Shown here piece by piece: positions 1-6,734 of a stretch of DNA of 7,592 bases (within the stretch, counting starts at the first letter, position 1; every line of letters begins with the position of its first letter). The position numbers and the translations under genes are program-made. The DNA comes from Planctomycetaceae bacterium (lineage in GTDB: Bacteria; Planctomycetota; Planctomycetia; Pirellulales; UBA1268), in assembly GCA_018694455.1 (NCBI GenBank), contig JABHNP010000191.1, positions 1 through 7,592 on the forward strand. Direction: 5' to 3'. A model generated the notes under the pieces. That model saw only the letters and a program-made list of their open reading frames with translations, was not told the DNA's origin and searched no databases.

Positions 1-1968
1 GCACCAGTTCGTGGCCTTTTTGGGAGCCAAGATCCAGAAGTGCTGGCCGAAGATTTTTCAGAAGAACTCAATGTGCAGGGGGTTCGACAGACAAACCTAC
101 TTGAAATCAGTTTCCGTTCACCACACCAGGAAGCATCTGCTGCAGTGGTAGCAGCAATCATTCAGGCTTATGCGACATTTATGGATGAGTCTCACCGGGG
201 CACCGCAAACTCAATTGTTGATCTGCTTCAAAATGAAAAAGAAGAAGTCGACAAGAAGATTGAAGTGAAACAGGCAGAGTTTCTTGCTGTTCGTCAGAAA
301 GTAGGTGACCTTGGTATTAAAGAGGGTGGCAAAACCATGCACCCGCTGGTCGAACGCGCCATTCAACTCAATAGTTCGTTGATAGAAACGCAGAAGAAGC
401 GGCTGCTCCTTCAAGCCTCGTACCAATCACTGACTGAAGCCATTCAAGCAGGCCACAACATTCGGCAAAGCCTTGTCGCTATCGAAGAAACACTGGGCAA
501 AGAAGCCTTTCTAGATTCAATGGGTCTTGGGGACCGCGACAAACAAACTCGTGTTGCTGTTGAAAAACAGCTTCTCGAAGATCGTGCCCAACTCGATACG
601 CTTCAGGAATATTACGGCCCCAACCACCCGAAGGTTGTTGAACGGACTCGCAAGATTGAACAGATGCAAGGGTACCTTGCGCAGTTTGATCTTATTGGTT
701 CACCACGTTCCTTCGGTGGTGATGATGCACAGCTTGCCAATACTGTTGCAAATATTCTGAACCAAAGGCTTGAGTCTGCCGAGCGTCAAGAAGAGTGGTT
801 TCAAAAAAGTTTTGAAAAAGCCAAGCAGGAATCAATTGGCCTTACAAGTGATATCAGCCAACTTGATATTGTTGAGCATGACTTGAACTGGCTGCGACAA
901 CTCCGAAACACACTGCTCAACCAGATTGCCAGTGTTGACCTGCGGCAGGAAAATGGTGGCGTCCGTACAACCGTTGTTCGAGAACCGGTTGTTGCCGAGA
1001 AACCAGTTTCCCCAAGGCTCTCTCTCACCATTCTTGCCGTATTGGCAGGTGGCCTCGCTAGTGGTATCGGTATCGTTTTTGTGATTGACACGCTTGATGA
1101 TCGAGCGAGATCGCCAGAGGAACTTCAGGCGGAACTGAATCTGCCAACACTCGCTACTATCGGCATACTCGATGACGAAGAGGAGTTTGAAGACGGAGTT
1201 GGCCTTGAAACAAAACACATGTGGAACACATCTGATGATGCAGCAGCTGAGAGCTTTCGAACCATACGAACTGTTCTTGTCATGGGCACCGAAGACTCTG
1301 AACGAATCGCTGTGACAAGTGCCGAACCGGGTGATGGCAAAACGACGATTTCAAGTAACCTCGCGATTGCGTATCAGCAGGCTGGCAAACGTGTATTGAT
1401 TATTGATGCCGACATGCGGAAGCCCGGCCTCACAAAACTCATTGATCGACGTGGTCAGGTTGGTCTTTCCGATATTCTTCGTGGAACAGAAGAAGTAACT
1501 GAACAAGCCTCACGCCTCGCAACCCAGACTGGTTCAGTGCCAATTGACATTATTCCAGCGGGTCGCCGACCACCAAACCCTGGTGAGCTATTACTCGGTG
1601 ATCGTTTTGCAGAGCTTCTTGCCTGGGCTGATGGCGAGTATGACCAAGTGATTGTTGACGTACCACCGGTGCTTGCCGGTACGGATGCTGCTGCCGTCGG
1701 CCGGCTCTGTGACGGCCTCATGCTTGTGGTACGACCAGAGAAAAATAGACGACGTGTCCTGATTAAAGCTGTTGAAACGTTACGGATGTTCGGCGTCACG
1801 CTTTTTGGCACGGTTGTGAATGCCGTTGGCCTTGAAGAAATGGGCTATGGATACGGCTATGGCTATGGATACGGCTATGGATACGGATATGGCGACGAAT
1901 ATGGCCTAGAAGATGACGAAGAGTATGGTGACGAAGAGGAAGAAGAAACCTATATGAGGGCTGCATGA
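1..1968 (+). CDS. Wzz-type polysaccharide co-polymerase fused to BY-family tyrosine autokinase (5' truncated)
   Basis: The frame is open from base 1 without a stop, and the GTG at 40 lies mid-domain, so the true start and the first Wzz transmembrane segment are upstream of the window. The visible part, 655 codons, starts in the periplasmic Wzz domain (SFRSP followed by an Ala-rich helix) and continues through long charged helices likely to form coiled coil (about 220-900). A Pro-containing stretch (EKPVSPRLS) precedes the second membrane helix, about 1021-1086. The cytoplasmic kinase follows: an EXXRXXR oligomerisation motif (ESFRTIR, 1249-1269), Walker A (EPGDGKTT, 1324-1347), Walker A' (VLIIDADMRKP, 1393-1425) and Walker B (VIVDVPP, 1648-1668). 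The tail has 11 tyrosines, eight in strict Gly-Tyr alternation, then a Glu/Asp-rich end. In this family, trans-autophosphorylation of tail tyrosines controls oligomerisation and thus polymer length or export. Single-chain fusion is the usual diderm form (Wzc-like). It overlaps the next gene by 4 bases. The family call is very secure; the exported polymer is unknown. Confidence 0.95.
   Translation, partial: APVRGLFGSQDPEVLAEDFSEELNVQGVRQTNLLEISFRSPHQEASAAVVAAIIQAYATFMDESHRGTANSIVDLLQNEKEEVDKKIEVKQAEFLAVRQKVGDLGIKEGGKTMHPLVERAIQLNSSLIETQKKRLLLQASYQSLTEAIQAGHNIRQSLVAIEETLGKEAFLDSMGLGDRDKQTRVAVEKQLLEDRAQLDTLQEYYGPNHPKVVERTRKIEQMQGYLAQFDLIGSPRSFGGDDAQLANTVANILNQRLESAERQEEWFQKSFEKAKQESIGLTSDISQLDIVEHDLNWLRQLRNTLLNQIASVDLRQENGGVRTTVVREPVVAEKPVSPRLSLTILAVLAGGLASGIGIVFVIDTLDDRARSPEELQAELNLPTLATIGILDDEEEFEDGVGLETKHMWNTSDDAAAESFRTIRTVLVMGTEDSERIAVTSAEPGDGKTTISSNLAIAYQQAGKRVLIIDADMRKPGLTKLIDRRGQVGLSDILRGTEEVTEQASRLATQTGSVPIDIIPAGRRPPNPGELLLGDRFAELLAWADGEYDQVIVDVPPVLAGTDAAAVGRLCDGLMLVVRPEKNRRRVLIKAVETLRMFGVTLFGTVVNAVGLEEMGYGYGYGYGYGYGYGYGDEYGLEDDEEYGDEEEEETYMRAA
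1843..1893 (+). repeat. In-frame short tandem repeat encoding (Gly-Tyr)8-Gly
   Basis: Eight consecutive GGN-TAY hexamers plus a final GGC lie in the 3' end of the kinase gene. The hexamers are of three kinds, GGCTAT, GGATAC and one final GGATAT, and most of the tract reads as a 12-base unit GGCTATGGATAC present three times with one extra GGCTAT between copies one and two. The near-identity at DNA level, beyond what the protein requires, suggests growth by slippage or unequal exchange. Any change by 6 or 12 bases keeps the frame and alters the number of phosphorylatable tyrosines. Confidence 0.93.
1956..1968 (+). promoter_or_regulatory. Shine-Dalgarno and ATGA start/stop overlap between kinase and ligase genes
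   Basis: GAGGG at 1956-1960 lies four bases before the ATG at 1965-1967. That ATG shares bases with the TGA stop of the kinase gene (1966-1968). The site sits inside the last codons of the kinase gene and supports this ATG as the start of the membrane protein. The ATGA arrangement is a classic sign of translational coupling, which would tie the amounts of the two proteins together. The coupling is inferred and not shown by the sequence. Confidence 0.75.
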
Positions 1969-4778
1969 GTGGACGTGTACGAGCACGACGTCATCACCGA
2001 TCAGCTCAGTCATCAGGTTGGGCTGTTCCACCAGAAACGCTTGCTCTATTAATTCCTGTCGTTCTAGCAATCGTACTCATGCCGCTTGGTATGGGAGGAC
2101 GGCATCCTATCGGCCAGCTTATTCTGAGTTCTGCAGCAGTAGCAGCTGCTGGTGCATGGCTTTTCCGCTCGTACCACACGAACGATGCTGGCTGGCAGTT
2201 GAGTATTCTTGATCTGCTTTTTGCTGGTGGAATAGCCGTTGCTGTCATTCAGGTCATACCTCTTTCAGCAGCTCTCATTAAAAGTATTTCACCACATCTT
2301 TCAACACTTCTGCCATGTTGGACAGACGGCTCATGGACTCTTGGACAGTGGAGCACCCTTTCATTGACTCCCGGTGAAACATCTGTAGGCATCGGAATTT
2401 TTGTGGCTCAGATTATTCTTGTCGGATGCGTCTTTCAGTCGATCCGCTCGAGTCAGGACATCGAGCGAATCCTACTTGTTGTTGCAGTTGCCACCGGACT
2501 TATGGCGGCACTTGGTGTTGTTCAGTATCTCACGAGTAACGGAAACTACCTCTGGTTCTATGAATTTGCTTTTAACGATACACGAAGTATTGTGAAGGGA
2601 ACTTTTAGCAATCGAAACCATTACGCAAGTTTTCTGGCAATTGGTGCTGGATCGCTTATCTGGTGGACTTTTAAACCCGAGCGAACAAAGCAAAACAGCA
2701 GGTCAACATCACAGGTATCGTCTCGAGGACAGGCACCGGCTCGAGGCAGTAGAGTACGACAACGTTCTTCAAGTACACAGATTACCTCGGGGATTCAGAC
2801 CGAACACAGACTGGCTATTGGCCTGATAGCACTTGGAGTTACTACATTTGCTGTGCTGCTCTCACTCTCGCGTGGTGGCACCATGAGCCTTGCGGCTGTT
2901 GGTCTTGTGACCACAGGAATGCTTCTCAAAACTGGCCGTATCACCCCAAAAGTAGCCGGTGGCTTCCTCGGAGTATTTCTGCTGATTGGAACTGCTCTGA
3001 CTATTCATGGAATGGATCGCGTCGGTACACGGCTGGATACCATCTGGACTGAATTGGGGAGCATATTCAGTGATACCGAAGACGCCAGTCTTGCTGGTCG
3101 TCGTGAGGTATGGCAGGCAGCAGTAGAAACTATCTCTGACTTTCCAGTTCTTGGCACAGGTATTGGAAGCCACGCTGCCGTTTCCAAAGCCTACCTGTCA
3201 CCGACAGATAAAGTACTCTTCACACACGCAGAAAACAGCTATCTGAATCTTGGTGTCGAGACTGGGCTTGTTGGTCTTGGGCTTGCCATAGTGAGCCTTG
3301 TTATTGGTTTCTTATGCTGCGGGGTTGTATTCGTAAGGGGCACCGTACAGGAGCAGATAATTGCGATTGCACTGACTGGTGGCCTGACTGCAGGAACCGT
3401 TCATGCAGCCGGGGACTTTATCTGGTATGTGCCGGCATGTTCGACATTGATGATGCTTCTTGGAGCATGTGCTGTGAAGCTGGCTTCAAGCCATATCCAA
3501 GCCATCTCACTACCACGGCTTACTGTCGACCGCGTGTCAGCAACAATTGCAAGCATCGGTGCCGTTGCAATGCTTTTTTTCATTGGCCATAGACAACTGC
3601 AGGCAGCCAAGGCACAGGTCTTCTTTGAAGACTCAATCAAACAATCACGTACCCTTGAAAAACTGAGCCGACAACGCACCAGTCAGACTGCACAGTATGC
3701 GGCGAAGACCAAGATAAAAACTGCTGACTCGTCGGCTGAGAGTATCAATGAACACGATGTTGTTACAGAACTTGAAGCTCGGATTGATTCTCTTGAGAAA
3801 ACCGTTGCGATTCAACCAGACCATACGCAGGCATGGACTGATCTGGCGTTCTGCAAACTGGAACATTTTGGCCTGACACGCCGGATAGCTGGTGAAACAA
3901 TAGGGCTCACTGAGATCCGACAGACTGTGGAACAGACCGAATTTGAATCGGCAGAGGCCCGCGCTGCATGGGTGCGAAAGATTTCTGGAGATGGTTTTCG
4001 TGATCTTACTCAAGCTATGAATGCAGCACTGCGAGCTGTAACTGTGAACCCCTGTGCAGGAAATGCATGGTGTGTGCTTGCTGCGACTTCATTCCTAAAC
4101 ACTCAGGATTCCAGATTGCCGACGGCCTGCATCAATCAAGCATTACGTGTTCGACCACATGAAGGCCAAGTGCTTTTTGAGGCAGCAAATCAGGCTCAAC
4201 TTGATGGCGACCAAACTCGTGCAATGCAGCTTCAACAGCAGTGCTTTGCTGAATGCCCTTCGGAACGGGGCCGTGTGCTGAACGTACTGCTACCAATGAT
4301 GTCGGCGGTAGCGGTATGCGAACTTTTGCAACCAGATGTAACTGGCTTACGAGCAATTGATAGCCTCTGGTCTCGGTCTTCATCAAAAGAAAATATGAAG
4401 CCAGTCAAAAAACTACGCCTTACGATGGTTTATGAAGCAGCACAACACGAAAAAGGAACCGCACAGTCAAACCTTTTGTACGAAGCTGCCATTCTCGAAA
4501 GAACATTAGGAAACAACGACAACGCTGCCACGACCATGACAGCGGCACTCATTGCCAATCCAAATAATTTTCAAATGCGGCTCGTACATATTGACCTGGC
4601 CTTAGCCGCCGGTGATGCGACAACTGCAAAAAAAGAAATTGACTGGTGCCTCTTGCGGCGTCCAGACAGCCAGAAACTTCAGGGGCGGATTCAACGACTC
4701 AAGCAACTGCGCATCGAGCAGGCAAGCATGCCTACAACATTCGATGCTGCAGCTAAAGCACCTGGAGCACGTAGATAA
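1965..4778 (+). CDS. O-antigen ligase / polymerase family (Wzy_C, WaaL-like) membrane protein with C-terminal TPR region
   Basis: A polytopic inner-membrane protein of 937 residues, about twice the length of a typical WaaL or Wzy. By eye there are about 13 hydrophobic helices, near residues 26-43, 48-67, 80-100, 141-158, 168-189, 219-236, 283-302, 305-321, 331-349, 433-457, 463-482, 487-505 and 524-541. Family motifs are GTFSNRNHYASFL (212-224), LSRGG (301-305), the large loop at about 350-430 with PVLGTGIGSH (394-403) and THAENSYLNLGVETGL (420-435), and HAAGDFIWYVP (480-490). Residues 237-281 form a basic Ser/Arg/Gln-rich loop. Residues 545-610 are a charged linker, and TPR-like helical pairs occur at about 612-632, 690-760 and 831-902. 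Such proteins transfer or polymerise undecaprenyl-linked glycans on the periplasmic face; motifs alone do not separate WaaL ligase, Wzy polymerase and protein O-oligosaccharyltransferase. With a basic, presumably cytoplasmic N-terminus and 13 helices, both the catalytic loop and the TPR region would be periplasmic. The start is set by GAGGG at 1956-1960; the stop TAA abuts the next ATG. Confidence 0.88.
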   Translation: MSGRVRARRHHRSAQSSGWAVPPETLALLIPVVLAIVLMPLGMGGRHPIGQLILSSAAVAAAGAWLFRSYHTNDAGWQLSILDLLFAGGIAVAVIQVIPLSAALIKSISPHLSTLLPCWTDGSWTLGQWSTLSLTPGETSVGIGIFVAQIILVGCVFQSIRSSQDIERILLVVAVATGLMAALGVVQYLTSNGNYLWFYEFAFNDTRSIVKGTFSNRNHYASFLAIGAGSLIWWTFKPERTKQNSRSTSQVSSRGQAPARGSRVRQRSSSTQITSGIQTEHRLAIGLIALGVTTFAVLLSLSRGGTMSLAAVGLVTTGMLLKTGRITPKVAGGFLGVFLLIGTALTIHGMDRVGTRLDTIWTELGSIFSDTEDASLAGRREVWQAAVETISDFPVLGTGIGSHAAVSKAYLSPTDKVLFTHAENSYLNLGVETGLVGLGLAIVSLVIGFLCCGVVFVRGTVQEQIIAIALTGGLTAGTVHAAGDFIWYVPACSTLMMLLGACAVKLASSHIQAISLPRLTVDRVSATIASIGAVAMLFFIGHRQLQAAKAQVFFEDSIKQSRTLEKLSRQRTSQTAQYAAKTKIKTADSSAESINEHDVVTELEARIDSLEKTVAIQPDHTQAWTDLAFCKLEHFGLTRRIAGETIGLTEIRQTVEQTEFESAEARAAWVRKISGDGFRDLTQAMNAALRAVTVNPCAGNAWCVLAATSFLNTQDSRLPTACINQALRVRPHEGQVLFEAANQAQLDGDQTRAMQLQQQCFAECPSERGRVLNVLLPMMSAVAVCELLQPDVTGLRAIDSLWSRSSSKENMKPVKKLRLTMVYEAAQHEKGTAQSNLLYEAAILERTLGNNDNAATTMTAALIANPNNFQMRLVHIDLALAAGDATTAKKEIDWCLLRRPDSQKLQGRIQRLKQLRIEQASMPTTFDAAAKAPGARR

Positions 4779-4781
4779 ATG
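4764..4781 (+). promoter_or_regulatory. Possible ribosome binding site and zero-gap TAA-ATG junction before the dehydratase gene
   Basis: GGAG at 4764-4767 lies 11 bases before the ATG at 4779-4781, longer than the usual 5-9 base spacing. The ATG directly follows the TAA stop (4776-4778) of the ligase-like gene. Weak spacing and abutment suggest that terminating ribosomes help start the dehydratase, but this is inference. Confidence 0.45.
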
Positions 4782-6710
4782 ACAGAAAAACGACCACTTG
4801 GTGGATTACGTTTACCATCAACACGTGACATGGCATGGAACATGGTGCAGCTCGGCAGCCTTGCTCTGGCTGTCGCACTGGCATTTGTCATTCGTTTTGA
4901 AGGCATACTGGACACCCAGAATATCGACAGCATGTGCTCCTGCCTTGGTATTCTTGTGCCTGTACAGTTTTTCATGCTACTCGCAATTGCCGGAGGCCGG
5001 AGTAGCATCCGTGGGCTCACATTGCGTGATCTTTGGCAGATCATCTTTGGTATCACTATGGGCTTGGCCGTTGCCGCACCGGTAGCCATCATTACCCAAG
5101 CATCAATTCCCCGTAGCATCTGGGTCATTGACTGGTTCATTGCCATCTCACTTCTCGGTGGCTTGCGTGGTGCAGCCTGTGAAATTGGTGACTTTATTCG
5201 CCGACGTTCACTTGGCCCAGCAAGCCGAATCTTGATTGTTGGCACCTGTCCATCCAGTGAAGCGGTGGTACGGGCAATTCAATCAGATAACTCACAAAAA
5301 GAACATCGGGTTGTTGTAGGCATGATCGCCAAGCAGCAAGACCGAAACCTTGTCGGTCGTTCAACGAGCGGCATTTCAGTGCTTGGCACAACAAAAAATA
5401 TAAATCGTATCATCGATACGCACAGGATTGATGAGGTCATGCTGCTATCACAAACCTTCCTCGGAAGTGAAGTTGCTGAACTCCAGAAACAATGTGCTGA
5501 GACTGGTTGTACAGCGACGATTATCCCGGCAATTCACACCCTTTTAAGCGGCAAGGTCCACATGCAGCCGCGACCGATTGACATTGCTGACCTGCTTGGT
5601 CGTCAAGCAGTTGATACTGATACAGACGGCCTCACTCGTTGGCTTTGCAACAAAACAATCGTGGTGACAGGCGCTTCAGGCAGTATTGGCTCTGAACTTT
5701 GCCGGCAACTCATTAAACATGGACCCCAAGAACTTGTAGTACTTGACCGGAGTGAAACCGGCCTATTCTGGGTTGAGCGAGAGCTCAATGATGCTCACTC
5801 CAGTACTACTATTATTCCATCTATCACGGATATTACTGATGCTGATCGGGTGAGCCACGTCTTTACTGAATATCGACCAGACATCGTCTTTCATGCTGCG
5901 GCCTATAAACATGTACCGCTGATGGAACAACACCCTGGTGAGGCCATCAAGAATATACCACTAGCAACATCTATTCTTGCTCGCGCTGCAGACAAACATG
6001 ATGTCGAAACATTTGTCATGATTTCAACCGATAAGGCGGTCAACCCAACAAGTGTCATGGGATGCTGTAAACGTGTCGCCGAAATGCTTGTACAGCTGAT
6101 TGCAGATGAGTCAAAAACCCAATTCTCCACCGTACGATTCGGCAACGTACTGAATTCAGCTGGCAGCGTTGTGCCCGTTTTTCGAGAACAGATTCTTCGA
6201 GGGGGGCCTATCACGGTGACCCACCCAGACATCGAACGGTATTTCATGACGATTCCAGAAGCCGCTCGTCTTGTCATTCAAGCCGGCCTGCTTGGCAATG
6301 GTGGTGAAGTCTTCGTGCTTGATATGGGTGAACCAATACGTATTGCCGACCTTGCCCATGACATGGTGCGGCTCTCAAACCTTGAAGTCGGTCGGGATAT
6401 TGAAATTCGCTACACCGGACTGCGGCCAGGAGAAAAGCTTTATGAAGAACTTTTTACCGAGCATGAAAAACTTCAGGACACAGCCCACCCGAAAATTCAT
6501 TCAGCTGAAATAAAGGCTGTTGGTGTTGAGAGTACAGATGTAGTGATTGAGCAGTTAACCACTGTTTTGCATAGGCCAGCCGATGAAGTCCGTGTCTTGC
6601 TCCACCAACTTGTGCCTGAATATATGCTGCCAAAGAAAGTCGACGCAGCCGAAGCAATCGCTGGCCAGATTGGAACACCACAAGAAATTCCACTCAAACG
6701 TTCCGCATAG
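4779..6710 (+). CDS. Membrane-bound nucleotide-sugar 4,6-dehydratase (CapD/WbpM/PglF type)
   Basis: The 643-residue length fits the long membrane-anchored form of this extended SDR family. Four hydrophobic helices occupy about residues 20-39, 56-72, 86-107 and 113-132, including the typical FVIRFEG after helix 1. A Rossmann-like CoA-binding-type domain follows (ILIVGTCPSS from 151, to about 255). The catalytic SDR domain has NAD(P)-binding TGASGSIG (297-304), FHAAAYKHVPLMEQHP (371-386), STDKAVNPTSVMGCCKR (416-432), RFGNVLNSAGSVVPVF (453-468) and GLRPGEKLYEEL (547-558). Met427 stands where short FlaA1-type enzymes have the catalytic Tyr, as in WbpM, with Lys431 kept; Asp418 and Lys419 are present. 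Characterised relatives convert UDP-GlcNAc to its 4-keto-6-deoxy derivative, a precursor of QuiNAc, FucNAc or bacillosamine-type sugars. The exact substrate is inferred, and C4-epimerase-like activity cannot be excluded. The usual NNV..GT after the HAAAYKH helix reads KNIPLAT here (391-397), and Cys-Cys precedes Lys431. It is the last gene of the plus-strand run. Confidence 0.92.
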   Translation: MTEKRPLGGLRLPSTRDMAWNMVQLGSLALAVALAFVIRFEGILDTQNIDSMCSCLGILVPVQFFMLLAIAGGRSSIRGLTLRDLWQIIFGITMGLAVAAPVAIITQASIPRSIWVIDWFIAISLLGGLRGAACEIGDFIRRRSLGPASRILIVGTCPSSEAVVRAIQSDNSQKEHRVVVGMIAKQQDRNLVGRSTSGISVLGTTKNINRIIDTHRIDEVMLLSQTFLGSEVAELQKQCAETGCTATIIPAIHTLLSGKVHMQPRPIDIADLLGRQAVDTDTDGLTRWLCNKTIVVTGASGSIGSELCRQLIKHGPQELVVLDRSETGLFWVERELNDAHSSTTIIPSITDITDADRVSHVFTEYRPDIVFHAAAYKHVPLMEQHPGEAIKNIPLATSILARAADKHDVETFVMISTDKAVNPTSVMGCCKRVAEMLVQLIADESKTQFSTVRFGNVLNSAGSVVPVFREQILRGGPITVTHPDIERYFMTIPEAARLVIQAGLLGNGGEVFVLDMGEPIRIADLAHDMVRLSNLEVGRDIEIRYTGLRPGEKLYEELFTEHEKLQDTAHPKIHSAEIKAVGVESTDVVIEQLTTVLHRPADEVRVLLHQLVPEYMLPKKVDAAEAIAGQIGTPQEIPLKRSA

Positions 6711-6734
6711 TATTCAGCGGCAACTCATGTTGAA
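6711..6734. other. 24-base gap between convergent genes
   Basis: The gap separates the TAG stop of the dehydratase gene from the stop codon of the minus-strand kinase gene. It holds only weak symmetry: ATTCA (6712-6716) with TGAAT (6731-6735), CAAC (6721-6724) with GTTG (6729-6732), and CCGC (6703-6706) with GCGG (6717-6720). These pairings compete with each other and none is followed by a T-run on either strand, so no convincing bidirectional terminator is seen here. Confidence 0.6.

Noticed and set aside
40..42. GTG as the start of the Wzz-kinase gene
   Set aside because: The same frame is open to base 1, and the residues before and after the GTG belong to the periplasmic Wzz domain; the first membrane helix expected in the family would be missing if translation began here.
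832..1218. 128-codon minus-strand open frame opposite the Wzz-kinase gene
   Set aside because: It overlaps the conserved second membrane helix and linker of the Wzz-kinase and has no supporting motif.
4691..5245. 184-codon open frame on the minus strand across the ligase/dehydratase junction
   Set aside because: It lies opposite two well-supported genes, shows no recognisable motif, and its Arg/Ser/Met-rich composition is typical of an antisense shadow frame.
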